This document shows, one piece after another, positions 23,816 to 35,333 of a DNA stretch of 64,000 nt (its first letter is position 1; every line of letters starts with the position of its first letter). The stretch spans positions 42,222,001 to 42,286,000 of the forward strand of contig CM114274.1 in assembly GCA_050084515.1 (NCBI GenBank), given 5' to 3'. Under the pieces are notes generated by a model. That model was not told the DNA's origin. It was given only the letters and a program-made list of their open reading frames with translations, and did no database searches. Both the position numbers and the translations under genes were made by a program. The DNA is from Blasia pusilla (lineage: Eukaryota; Marchantiophyta; Marchantiopsida; Blasiales).

Positions 23816-24840
23816 ATAGCATAACTTAACTCCTTGATTCTTGCTGCAACTTCGGCCACCAAACCTTTGGTGTGTGTGGCTCAACACATCAAGTCAGAAC
23901 GTGTTGAATCAACAACCACCACATCACCTAGTCTTCGGAATCCATCTCGAGACATAACAAGATACACCCTCCGACGAGAGGTTTCTTATGTGGTTGAAGG
24001 TAGGAGAAGGAGTTGCTCTCATCCAATGGTGTATCCTACAATATGAGCCACCGATGCTACCGCATCTCTAATGACAGCATGTCTGGCTGTTCGTTCTCCA
24101 CCATGTGCACATCGTAGAATATGGATACCCTTCTCATCAATAGGATCCCCGCATACACAATTCAGTATATCTAAGAAAGAAGGATGGGGAAATCCAAGAC
24201 GTAGCCGCAAAGTTATCGAGAATATACTTCGAGGAAGACAAAATAGAAGAATAAGAGGATTTTCAGTAAGCCACGCCCCTCTTCCAATACCCATACATGA
24301 ATGTACACGAGCTCGATTATCGCCGGAGGATGCCTCGGAGAGAATGCTCGAAAAGTTGATTTGATGCAGATTCTCGGAGATATGTTTTTGAAGTCGATCA
24401 AGCCCCTCCGTAATCAATTGACTGAAACGAGGTAGAATTTCTTGTGTAGCAAGAGCAAGAAGAGCTCGTGTAGATCTCAGTTGTTGAAATAACAAGTCCC
24501 CCTCCTCTACATCGGGGCGATATGATTCATCAAGATAGGTGTATCTCCTTGGAGAAATCTTGAAGCCATAATCGGTGTTACCAACGCCCTACTTCCCAAA
24601 AACGCTGCGAGAGCAGATGCACTTATGGTGGAAAGTCCCACCCCTCCAAAAAAAATAGGCAACATAGCTTGTCGTGAAGCAAAGACATCATCCTCTCCCT
24701 CAAAGGTATTCGGGCCAAGAAGTTTACCAAAAGTTGTCAAGATAGGAGCATCAAAAGAGGCCAACCGGGATAACTTTGACGTGTGCAACAAGCCGATTAT
24801 AGAATACTATATTCCCCATAAGTAGCATGATGGGAATAGA
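23575..24840 (-). pseudogene. 3' part of a LINE (non-LTR retrotransposon) reverse-transcriptase ORF
   Basis: Reading leftward: 24791-24507 encodes an RT C-terminal region with FGGVGLSTISA and AAFLGSRAL. A one-frame shift leads to 24495-24019, which holds LRLRLGFPHPS, a Cys-rich CVCGDPIDEKG and HILRCAHGGERTARH. The same frame continues through stops at about 24021, 23988 and 23898 into RRRVYLVMSRDGFRRLGDV and a VVVDSTRSDL segment, which resembles the C-terminal nuclease-like domain of plant LINE-type proteins. The last recognisable motif, FIPFAVEVFGHLH, falls in the 77-bp tandem repeat at 23575-23815. The stops are at codons one C-to-T change from Arg or Gln, so the frame decayed by point mutation. 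The 5' half of the element is missing. Related to the fragment at 45886-46194. Confidence 0.8.
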
Positions 24841-24849
24841 TAATGGGCG

Positions 24850-26200
24850 TATCTTAGACATAGAAGGAGCGAACAAATGGAATTAGGCTCGCGAGTTGTC
24901 TTGCCAGTAACATAGAAATGCTCCATGGAGACTTACTATTATTGTCAAGTGAGCCCGAACTCTTTAACCTTCTAAGCAAGGGCGCTCCCGGATTCATAAT
25001 CTTCTCCTTAGTAGTCACTTGATCGGGATTACCCTAGTTTATTGTGGTGCCTCTTGCACCTACCATAATGGAATGCACCGATTAATTAATATTATTGAAA
25101 TCCTTGAAATACACTCGGCACATACATGCAAAAATACCATTCATGAAAGGGTTTCAACCACTTCCCAATTTATGGTCAACTAAGGAATCATGGCAGATTT
25201 GGACTATAGTCATTTCCTAGCTAAGTAGATACTTGGTCTTCGTGCCATAATGGCCATTTTAGGCCATTTTAGTATTCACGTAATATTTTTAATTAATAAA
25301 GTACTTGGGAATGGATTACGTAAAGCATATAATTTCTTAAAATCAATGAGAGTCCCATAAGAGGAGAAAGTCAAGTATCACAACCTGAAATTAAAGTTTT
25401 TTTAATTTCGTGAAGGTTAGAATTTACGCATACTATTTCTAAGTAATATGTGAAAAATGTTTGAAATTTTTTTTGAAGAATTGCTATGCATTCTTTCTAT
25501 GTTATAAGCATATTCACTACGGGCAAAACGCTTCAAACTCCACTTCAAAAGACTTGGATACAATGCATAAAAATTCAAAATTGTCAAAAGAATATTTAAA
25601 TTATTACATAATCTAAAAATTTTTTTAAGAAATAATAAGAAATAATAAATAAGTGCTGGGGATTCGGACCTAAATGTAAGCCCCTTCCCTACGAGACTCC
25701 AAGTGTCCATCCCGGAGGAGTCAGCAGATATGCCTACAAATGACTGGTGGGCCCTTGGTATACACATACTTGCTGTGAAGCTCTCTTTCATGCTGCATTG
25801 ATCTCCGTCCTATGGGACCGGAAAGAAAAGTTACCTTGGTGCCAGGAACTCTTGGAAATGTGAAAGACATACTAGGTGCTTTTATTCAGTGTCTGAAGAA
25901 ATTCAAAGCCATGAACCACTGATAACACACAATCTTAGCACTTCAGTACTGAAATGTTAAGGGGTAACAGAGGTATAACGAAGCCTAGAAACAAGCACTT
26001 GGCCATTGAAGAAGATTAGCCGGCCTCACAGTCCTTAGCCGACCACTAGATCCACTAAAAGCTTGCACTTATGATCTATTCCTCGCACCTACGTCGACTC
26101 CGCTTTCTTTAGATAAACAATGATGGATTAAACTGGGAGAAGGAAGTGAGCAGCTTCTTGATCACATCGATCAGCCCGCATCCACTGATAATGAAGTCCA
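24850..26200. other. AT-rich intergenic sequence
   Basis: No recognised gene. The left end may still hold very decayed upstream LINE sequence. The right end is the 3' flank of the germin-like gene. Confidence 0.4.
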
Positions 26201-26223
26201 ATATTTTATACTAGGAGCATCCA

Positions 26224-26937
26224 TTAATTTGTAACCTGGGAGAATGTCTTTAGCAGCTTCTCGACCTCCGCTTGGTCGATGAAAAAGGATTTTGCCAAGA
26301 GGACAGGATCAATGGGTGGCTGCACCGCGAACAGAGACTTGGGAATGAGCTGAATGCCTGGGCTCTGCGAGTTGAGGACGTTGATACTCGCCGCAGGCTT
26401 GGACCCCTTGTTGATCTGGAAGTGGAGCAGGCCCCTGGGGAAGATGAACATCTCCCCCGCTTTCAACACTTTGGCGTACAGCCTGTTGGGAGCCGTCGGA
26501 TTGTCGCTGTTCGATACGAAGCCCGTATAGATCTCCCCCTCCAGACAGTAAATAATCTCCGTGGCCAGATTGTGGGTGTGCGGCGAGATGACGCCTCCGG
26601 GGTTGAAGTCTAGGCGCACCAGAGACAACCCCAAGGTGTTGAGCGCGGGCCATTCTCTGACGAATGCGAACGTTGCAGCGGCGTTCAGAGGGGTACCTGT
26701 CACATTCCCTGGCTGGGCCAGGCCTGAGAAAGCGAAATCCTCCGTGGTCACATTCGCAGGATTCTTACACGCGTAGCCGTTCACAAACACTCCTGCATTC
26801 AGATCGGCGATGCAGAAATCCTGGAGCGGATCTGGATCCGTCGCTCTCACCGTAGCAGCAACGATGGCCAGCAGGGATACCGTTACTACCACGATTTTCA
26901 GCTTCAAGCTAGGTTGAGCATCGACGAGGGCCACCAT
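26224..26937 (-). CDS. Germin-like protein (secreted cupin), intact, single exon
   Basis: 237 residues. An N-terminal signal segment (hydrophobic residues about 14-29) is followed by the two cysteines that form the conserved germin disulfide (Cys42, Cys57). The cupin fold has box 1 PHTHNLATE, giving metal ligands His120, His122 and Glu127, and box 2 FPRGLLHFQ with the fourth ligand His172. Two N-glycosylation sequons (Asn62, Asn78) fit secretion. All four Mn-binding residues, the length and the KVLKAGEMFIFP segment agree with the germin-like family, whose members are apoplastic, often oligomeric proteins, some with superoxide dismutase or oxalate oxidase activity. Which activity this one has cannot be told from sequence. 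The first ATG was chosen because the TATA box lies about 75 bp upstream and no earlier in-frame ATG is seen. Many germin-like genes have an intron; this one has none. Confidence 0.96.
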   Translation of the reverse strand: MVALVDAQPSLKLKIVVVTVSLLAIVAATVRATDPDPLQDFCIADLNAGVFVNGYACKNPANVTTEDFAFSGLAQPGNVTGTPLNAAATFAFVREWPALNTLGLSLVRLDFNPGGVISPHTHNLATEIIYCLEGEIYTGFVSNSDNPTAPNRLYAKVLKAGEMFIFPRGLLHFQINKGSKPAASINVLNSQSPGIQLIPKSLFAVQPPIDPVLLAKSFFIDQAEVEKLLKTFSQVTN

Positions 26938-27009
26938 CCTGGCTAGGTACTTGCGGGCTCGGATCGAGATTTTAAACTAGATTCGGAAGAACGGAGCGAG
27001 CGCGAGTTT

Positions 27010-27018
27010 CTATATATC
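27010..27018 (-). promoter_or_regulatory. TATA box of the germin-like gene
   Basis: CGATATATAG on the minus strand lies about 75 bp before the start codon, leaving room for a 5' untranslated region of roughly 40 bases. Confidence 0.7.
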
Positions 27019-27019
27019 G

Positions 27020-29800
27020 ATGTACCAATGGAATACTAAGTAACGAGGAACATGGATCTGAGAAAATAAAACTCGAATTGAAGTTCGATGTTATGATTCT
27101 TCGGTGCTGAAGAGCGAGCTTTATACGTGTTGATGTCTCAAGTTATGATGAAAACTCCATCCCATGACATACACGTTGGAACTCTGATCAAAACTGGTCC
27201 ATGTGCCTAACCTGTTAGCACGCGCGGTCTTGCTTAGGTTGCTTCTTTGTGAAGTTAACTCATCTAGCGGTTTCTTGGTAGCCCCATCGATACTCTCAGC
27301 GTAAGTGCATTCGCAAGACTTTTGTCATTTAGTCAAGCGTGAAGACACGAGTGGCTTTATTGAACTGCACTCGCTACCTCTCTTTTTCAGCAGATTATTA
27401 CAATTGGTGGAGTCGAAGTCCTTTACAATTCACGTGTAAGATGTTTGGATTGCGGGAATCCACCTCTCAATACATATTTTTTATCCGTATTGTGGAATAC
27501 TGTACCAATTCAGAAAAAAAGAATACTACAGTTCTGGATTGCATGAACTTGATAATATGCGCTTCATTTTGATATAGCACAGCAATAAATAAGTTTATGC
27601 GACACGTGATACAAAATGATAAAATTTGAGAAGTTTTTTTCACGTAGTGTAGATGGAGATTCACCAGTTTCCATTATAAATGGAATATCCAAGAATCTTC
27701 TTAGGATTTACTTCACGGTGCACCTCCGGTGGAGACGATCACGAATAGAAGTAACAACCTTGTGGTTTAAGGAAGAGGGAAGCTATTTTAATCTTAAAAT
27801 ATAGGAGTCGTCCTCAAACATCTTTCTTTCGTAAAATTTCCTTCCTGAAAGTGGTTGAAGTGATTCTTTCACGGCTTTCACGCAAGCCTTTCTTTCTTTG
27901 ATATGAGTTTTTGCATAGATTTTCAAGATTTGGAAGTTTCTCTCTCATCGCATCGCACGGGTTTTCCTCATGGATTCCTCTACAAATCATTAGAACCTTC
28001 CGGGATCCAGGCTATAGCCCAACGCCGGTGCATGTAATTACCGGCTACACGCAGAGAAACATAGAGGTTTGTGGTAGTGCAGCTGGACCGTAAGTATACG
28101 GTCTTTGGAGGCTGGGGGCTTGACTTCCTGTTAATAGGCGTGGGACTTAGCGTAAGTTGCACGCAAGCTACACCAGCTACGCTCTGGCGGACTGTGGTCA
28201 GTCAAGCCGGAGAAGAGTTCAATGAGAGTCGGCAGGTCCAGCAAGTGCACCAGTTTTTTATTGGAGCTATCAAGCGAGTGACGGACAGATTTCGCCACGC
28301 AGAGACGAGATATCCAAGGATATGTTGTCCTTGGGAAAAATTCAGTATAAAACTACTGAGTGAGCTCACGTCATACTTATAACGGTTCGCTCGGCGAAAA
28401 GGAATTGATTTTCAGTGACTGACGTTCCTGTAAACGTGATCACTCTTTTCCCACCGGCAGCACTTCCGTAGATCGACACATACGAGCTGGCCTCCCATTT
28501 ATTCTTGAGGATCTAAATCAGAATACTTCTTCAAAATAGCAATGGCAGCGATCGTCTATGCAGGTTCCAACTTCAGGCTAAGAAATTAGAGCTCGTAATA
28601 AAATATATAAAATCAGACGGTAGGGATTCGTTCTCCTAATTAGGGCCTTTTGGCCTCCCTCATCTGTTGAGATTGACCGGATGAGCTCGTCTGAATATAT
28701 GATGAGCGTCTCGACATCCACAATATCAGTGCTATCGCTTAGTCTCGATGCTGAAAATTTGGACGTAGGGAGGACGCAGAAAGGTGACTGAAGGAGCTCC
28801 TAAATGGTGCAGAATGAGCTCCGTGGCACACGCATCGCGTCGAGAAATAAAGACTTGATAATTTTTAAGAAATGCAACTTCTGATCAACTCTGTAAAAAT
28901 GAGATTGGACTCTACTTCTATTCGAGACGTTTGTAGTATCCCCTCACGGGAATCAGGGATGGGTATCTTGATTCCAGAACCCAGCCCCATGTGGAAGTGG
29001 GATGCTAGAACCCCTCCTCCCAAACTGAAGGTACCCGTTTACAGTACGTTGATCGAAGGTTCCAGTCCGGGTCCTCACAGTGTATGTCAAAGTAATGTGG
29101 ACAAAGTCCGTTGACATAAGTCTACGGACTCGTGGAGTTCTTAAAACACACATTGGAGTGCAGTGGAGTTCTTAAAACTCGTCCTCTACCCTTTATCGGC
29201 GATTCCATATCCAAGTGATTTCAAGAAATACCACTACTGGCAAGCTATTGTCTGGACCCTAAACGCATTGGGCTTGGCTGTTCTGAAGACAACGATGAAG
29301 GGACGATTTCCAGTTCCTTAGGAGCCACGCGATGAGTGTGGCCATCTCCAAGGAGGAACCGACTAAGATACCGAGATAGTCATTGGCTGATAGCTCCATA
29401 CAGAGAGCACAATTCACCATCAATAACTCTGCGAGAAACAAGGGTACCTAAGTGGACCTTAAAGGTTTTTTAAAGTTTTAGATCTTGAGAGTTTCTGCCT
29501 TCCGATTCTAGAGTTAGAAGTATACCCTCCTCCCTTCTCTATGTACCTGGACTCAAGACCAATAAAGTTTTCAGCTTTCTATCATATCTTCATTTCTTGA
29601 TGCCTTAGTTGTGCTTGGGTTCTTGGTTCCTAAACTCGGGACTGCAGCACCGGTAGAATTAAGTCCCGTGAATAGTTTCGAAGTGGAATGGGAAGTTTCC
29701 CATTCGTGATGCTCAATTTAAATGTTCTCGATTACTCCCGTGGGAAAGACTTCAGGATTTCTACACTCTCCGTATTTAGTTGTTGATATTTCTTTTAACC
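27020..29800. other. Intergenic region without a recognised gene
   Basis: I found no domain. The open frame 27911-28093 (+) ends beside a donor-like GTAAGTATAC, and 28872-29114 (+) is a short Pro-rich frame; neither has support beyond being open. A 16-base direct repeat, GTGGAGTTCTTAAAAC, occurs at about 29131 and 29162. Confidence 0.4.
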
Positions 29801-29810
29801 GGACATTGCT

Positions 29811-30236
29811 GTGCTTATTCTCCACAGCTGGAAGTGGGTAGGGCATCCTGTTAGTACCTAACACTTGGCAGTTGCCATTCATCTCCACAACTTTGAGTAG
29901 AGTATTCGTCATGGGTGTGCTTATTCTCCACAGCTGGAAGTGGGTAGGGCATCCTGTTAGTACCTAACACTTGGCAGTTGCCATTCATCTCCACAACTTT
30001 GAGTAGAGTATTCTTCATGGGTGTGCTTATTCTCCACAGCTGGGAGTAGGCAAGGCATCATGTTAGTGTGTAACACTTGGCAGTTGCCATTCATCTCCAC
30101 AACTTTGAGTAGAGTATTCTTCATGGGTGCGCTTATTCTCCACAGTTGGGAGTAGATAGGGCATCCGGTTAGTATTGAACAATTGGCAGTTGCCATTCAT
30201 CCCCACAACTTTGAGTAGAGTACTTTTCCTGATCCT
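29811..30236. repeat. Four tandem copies of a 106-bp minisatellite unit
   Basis: Copies start at 29811, 29917, 30023 and 30129, an exact 106-bp spacing. The core includes GTGCTTATTCTCCACAGCTG and CACTTGGCAGTTGCCATTCA. The first two are almost identical; the third and fourth diverge. Open frames across it are repeat artefacts, since 106 is not divisible by three. Confidence 0.97.
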
Positions 30237-30719
30237 TAAGCCCTTCCTCACTTCAGCTATCTCTACATTCCCTGCTCTTATCGTATTAATGTCAATCCAG
30301 TGCCATAAGAGTAAACCGTTGATCTTATAATTTGTAATTGAAACTGGTACATAGTATGATTGCCGTAATCCTTTAAAACTAAACTAGGGTTGCTCCCTAA
30401 TAAGTCAAAATCAAAAGCCACCATATGGGTACCATCACAAGTTTAGCATGATGTGTGGATTTGGAGCAAAGATTGAGGTTATTTGGAAGTGCCCGGGTGA
30501 CTAGGATAGTGCAATGGTGCACTATCCTCGAGGCATGTAATGCATGGTGACAAGTTTGTATTTGAAAGGATAACATTTAACATATCATTACTTGTCTTTC
30601 CTAATTTAAGGGTTGGGCTTCTAAATCAAGTAAAATGCATTACTAATGGCACTATGAGACTTAAATACTTTAGATCTGTTATTTAACAACACCATACTTG
30701 GTTTCCCCATAGCTCGCTC

Positions 30720-32760
30720 TATTGTTGGCCCAATTTCATATTCATCAACTTCGTTATTACAGTATGCTATGGGTAAGTAGGGATGTCCTAAGCACATGCT
30801 GTGAGGGCAAGTCCACTACCTCCTCACATAGCAAGATAGTCAACCGGAACACATCCGCTAGTCCAACTCCCATCCTCACTAGCTCCATGGCAGAAAACAA
30901 TGGAGCTTGACCCACCCTAGTGGTCACCTCCAATAGCATGGTCACACTCACTCCTTCCAAGCCGGCATAGGAGTTGTCTCTCCAACTCTTCATGACGTGG
31001 ACGTATCTGCCTCACTTTTTGGCAATATTGAACGTCTAGGCACCATCGATGATGTATGAAGTGCTTTAGACAATGCAAAGGGAACCATGGTTTGTCGCCC
31101 ATTAGTCCCCTCTTGTGGGTCTATCTCCATCCTATCCCTCAATGGCTCGGTCACTCTCGCATCACCCCAAGTCACTATAGCATTAGCATGTACCTGAGCC
31201 ACATTGTACATAAAGTTCAAGTATGTATAATCCTCCCCCGTATCTTGATACAATATGGAGGCTAAAGCCACACTAGCTACTCTTGCCTTCGTGCCTATCT
31301 ATGGTTGCATCATTATCATGTCAACAATCTTCTATTCCAACTCATCGATCCAAGTGAGGACCCTTACATTGAGTGCACGTCCTCCATCTCCTTTGATTGG
31401 TGGTACATCCTTACTACCATGATCATCAACTCCTAAATCTCTACCAACTCTCTTGCCCCTCGGCCCTTCGCCTATCTCCGGATGTAGCTCTTAGCAAAGA
31501 TAAAAAATACATATCCCTAGTGTGACCATATCTGTGATAATGATCATAATGCAATTGTGGTGGGCCCATCCTAGATGGCTCCTAAACACTCAAAGGTGCC
31601 CTTGGCCCTCTACCATGTTGTGGGCAATCCCTCTGCCTATGAGGCCCACTACGAGTCTAACAAGCCAACCCTTATCTCTACTTGGTACAGGCGGTTATCT
31701 CATCGGTTCACGATGTGTACCTTGCTATCTAGGCCCACCGGCCCAATCCTGTGGTATTGGTGCATGTTGAGGTACCTATAGGGGTACTCCTACTCATGGA
31801 TCTGTTGAATCCCATGAAAAGCTCGTGGTCACCACTTGCTTCTCATAGTTGTTGAGCTCTACCCACTTAGACAACTCAGAGATCACCTTCAATATGGACT
31901 TCGTCATGTGAAGCAACATCGCATCTCGAACTCTTCTCCATAACTCTCGATCCAACATCCCGTACTAATACTACATTGACTACGTCTTAGTCAGTGCAGA
32001 TTTGGCAACAATTAATTGTAGCATGCTTGTGAACGCCCCTCTCAAACTCTCACCCAATTTCTGCTAAAAATCCTATAGACCCTTGTCGGTCCGCACGCCT
32101 TGATAGCTCCTTCCCAACTGTTAAAAATAGTCCATTGTAGGATTGAAATAGGATGGCCCACTACCGCCAGAAGTCTTTGCCATCTTCCTGCCCTCATTGC
32201 CATCCTCTCCATCTAGTCCCCCGGCTGATGGTGTAGACCTCTCCGCCCTCACTATTCCATCATACGCCTAGTAACCACTAGTGGACCCATACCCTAGAGC
32301 CCAATACATCCTTCTGGTATTGATTTCTATTGAGTTTAAAGATTATAACTCGATATAATCATCTATTAGAGAACCCTCTAAATGCAAGAACAAACTCTTC
32401 CATGCCATAAAGGGATTGAACCATCTAGGGGCCTGTATTTCTTAGAAATCACACCATATGTCGAGCTCTTGAATGAAGTCATCTAGATATATGGATCCTA
32501 ATGATGCATGCCCCAATGGCCCATGTCGTCCATCTCTCTCTACATATCACTATTCTTGTCTACGATCTTGTCACCAGACTCATTGTCTAGTGATGATGAT
32601 TTAGCCATGGATGGAAGTCAAGGTGGTTCCATACTCAAAATCCCTTGGTATCTCACTCCACTCTGTGTCACACCTTTATTGTTGCTCACACTACCCTATT
32701 CTTCCGAATCCTAGAAGAAGGTCGTGGTGATAACCGTGTCTTATCTACTCAAGCACTCAG
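30720..32760 (-). pseudogene. Degenerate gag of an LTR retrotransposon
   Basis: Read on the minus strand, 32290-31800 gives a gag-like sequence with MAKTSGGSGPSYFNP, then a helical region with LGESLRGAFTSMLQLIVA, GMLDREL and RRVRDAMLLH, interrupted by stops at codons that would be Gln with one base change. At about 31570-31500 the motif HYDHYHRYGHTRDMYFL has the spacing of a CCHC zinc knuckle with its cysteines replaced by tyrosine (TGT to TAT). The stretches 31271-30990 and 30993-30757 are open but I cannot place them. Gypsy rather than Copia is my guess; no pol domain is seen. Confidence 0.65.
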
Positions 32761-33012
32761 ACTCATCAAGAATCTCCTACAGTCCTCACTAGCTCACGTG
32801 CACTAATGCTACTCCTATGATGACATACCATACCTCACGCACACTAAATACTTGTTCTCATTCTAAGCCTCCCAAACTAGCTCACCTAAGCTACAGACAC
32901 TCTCTCTTAGGTCATACATATCATCCCTACTTGGATAACTGCCTTATATCCACAAAAATTCTACACATGCAAGGAGTCGAAACTCATCACCATCGCCACA
33001 TCCATCTAGCCT

Positions 33013-34710
33013 AATACTTACAAGGTTGCACATAGACAAAGTTGTTTTCCGCGGACTTATATTGGTCCTACGGACGAATGTGTCCATGTGGGCTTGGATA
33101 CCCGCACCCGAGCTCGCCTTGGAGCCCGCCATGTAGACTAGGGATGACAGAGCACGCACCCGTTGCATCACCCATCAAGGCCTTGTGTTAGGCCCGCAAC
33201 TAGGCCCGTATGGCCGGTTTGGACCCCATTGGGCAGGCTCAAGACTCGCATAGACCCTGCAAGGTGGGCTCAAGGCCCATAAGGCGCCCGACCACAGCCC
33301 GTAGATGGCGAGGTGGGGGTCACTGACAAGAGATAACTATAGGAAAAAGGACTCAAATGGATAACCTCTACATGAGTGTCAACACCAACTGCTTCATGTG
33401 GTAGGGCAACCTCCGTGGCATGACAATCTCCTCGAACAGCATGTCAACCCTCTTATCACTTGGTGCAAACTACCCGTTAGCATTGGCTCATGTGTCTCTA
33501 TCTCTAACAATCCGTTGCAAACCATTGATGCCGATCATCCATCTTGCCTCTACTTGGCACAATGCTAGTGAATCAAACTCTGTCAATGGCTCTCAAGACA
33601 AACCGATCTCGTCACAAATCCCAATCCCTACTTGGAAACCCAAGTCATGAAAATCTTTCCTACAAGGCAAAAACATAGCTTGTATCTTGTTGTCAATGCA
33701 TTTATAATTCTATCAACTCCAAGAGTAAGATCATGAAGATCCTTGAAAGGTGAGCTTGCTTGCCGTCTATGGCCGTCCTAGTGGAGGGTGTGGGGGGTGG
33801 GGGTAAGGATTGGCCCTCATGGTATAGTACACACTAGTTCCGTAACTATTTAGCTCTTGCCTAGGGTTCTGCACGCGTAGCGCTAAGCTTGAGAGGGAGT
33901 CTTGGAGAGCTCATGATGTACAATGTATGTAGATTTCAGTAAACCACCTTGAGAGTGTTTGATCGTGGATGTAGCTTTCGCACAAGAAGTGAACCATGTA
34001 TATCTCGTGTGATTCATATGAGTGATTTTCCAATTTCTTATAACAAATCTCTCATCTTTACTCCTAACCACGTAGCTCTACAAGCCCCACTACTTTTGGT
34101 TCCCTCCTTGCGCGGTTGCATCAATCCCATTCTAACCATGTAACCTAGTAATCATGTGAATAAACCAGCCAAATATGGCTACGTGGTTAGCCAAGCATGG
34201 TGTGTGACAACCTTGTCTCCCATTAATGTCACTCAAAACCATTAGGCAATAATTGTAAGACCTGGTAACTTAAACACCAGTGGGCAAGTATGAGGGGACT
34301 GACAAAAGGAGGCTCCCAGACAGATTGAAACTCAAACTTGTGCGCCCATAGCTCACGACCATTCCCACCAGCCTAAAAGTATTTCAAAATTATATGTAGG
34401 GGTTTTCATTATTTAGTTATGAAAGTTTTTTATTAAATTTCATGGCGAGCTCTGAGCCTGCCCTTAGCCCTCCCATCCAAGATCGGTGCGGGCCTCGAGT
34501 CTGCCATGCGGGCTAGGGGCGGGCCTTGCATGAGCCCACCCAATATATTGAGGCCAAACCTGCCCTATGGGCCTGATTACGGTCCTACCACGGCCCCCAC
34601 AACAAGTGAAGGCTCAGTCAACCCGAGCCTACGCGGCCGGCTCTAGTGTAGGTCCGGGATATCTGACGACATGTCTAGACTTTTTATTTCCGTGCAACCT
34701 TACAAGTATT
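33013..34710. mobile_element. Element bounded by 19-bp terminal inverted repeats (CAAGGTTGCAC family)
   Basis: AATACTTACAAGGTTGCAC at 33013-33031 and the reverse complement of 34692-34710 agree at 17 of 19 bases. GC-rich sequence with GGGCTTG/CCCGC words lies just inside both ends (33090-33310 and 34440-34680), with AT-richer sequence between. No transposase is recognised and no target-site duplication is clear, so this may be one non-autonomous DNA element, possibly hAT-like, or two adjacent fragments. Confidence 0.55.
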
Positions 34711-35095
34711 GTGTTCTTGATAAGTATCCCTCTTAGCTCTACCTAACCTCCTTATGCACCACTTCCTTCTTAGCTTTGTCACCGTTTGACTTGGCTAATT
34801 TGGCCTCTATCCTCCCCAAAAATTCTCATGTAAAATTAGAGTAAAAACGGCTTATCTGGCCCAAGACTCCATTGTTAAATCTACATTGGCATATCAAGCC
34901 TCGTCCACCCTCCACTATGAAGGAATCCAAATGCTAGCATCCTAGTTTCTACCTCACATGAGATGAATTTAGATACAAATTTATGGCCCATATATATATT
35001 GCTACACAACTTCTATTTTTTCCCACATCCAAACAATAAAAACCATTAATTTTCTCAATATGTAAGAAGAATATACACAGAAAAAAAATACACTC

Positions 35096-35111
35096 ATATA
35101 TATATATATAC
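35096..35111. repeat. TA microsatellite
   Basis: A simple (TA)n run. A similar run lies at 42468-42484. Confidence 0.9.
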
Positions 35112-35333
35112 CTACCGACCACATAATAGAGTTTAAGTAAAATTTACATATATTACTAACTTAACTCTCAATAGTAACTATCAGCATCAAGCCACCTTCC
35201 ACCATAAGAGAATCTACACTCTAATGCCCCCACACCACAACATAACCCTAATAGAAATATTGTTTGAAATTAGGCTCGATGCTTAACCAAATTTTGATTT
35301 GAATTTTTTTTTTAATTGTAATTTCACCAAAAA

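Noticed and set aside
24071-24364. Plus-strand open frame of 97 codons over the LINE relic
   Set aside because: It is the antisense shadow of the LINE frame, which has recognisable motifs.
27911-28093. Possible exon ending at a GTAAGTATAC donor
   Set aside because: No second exon with a matching phase and no recognisable domain was found.
29811-30236. Regular repeats as a CRISPR array
   Set aside because: The whole 106-bp unit is repeated without unique spacers, and the context is plant nuclear DNA.
33013-33020. 8-bp target-site duplication for the CAAGGTTGCAC element
   Set aside because: The flanking bases AATACTTA and CAAGTATT are inverted relative to each other, so they extend the terminal repeat rather than form a direct duplication.
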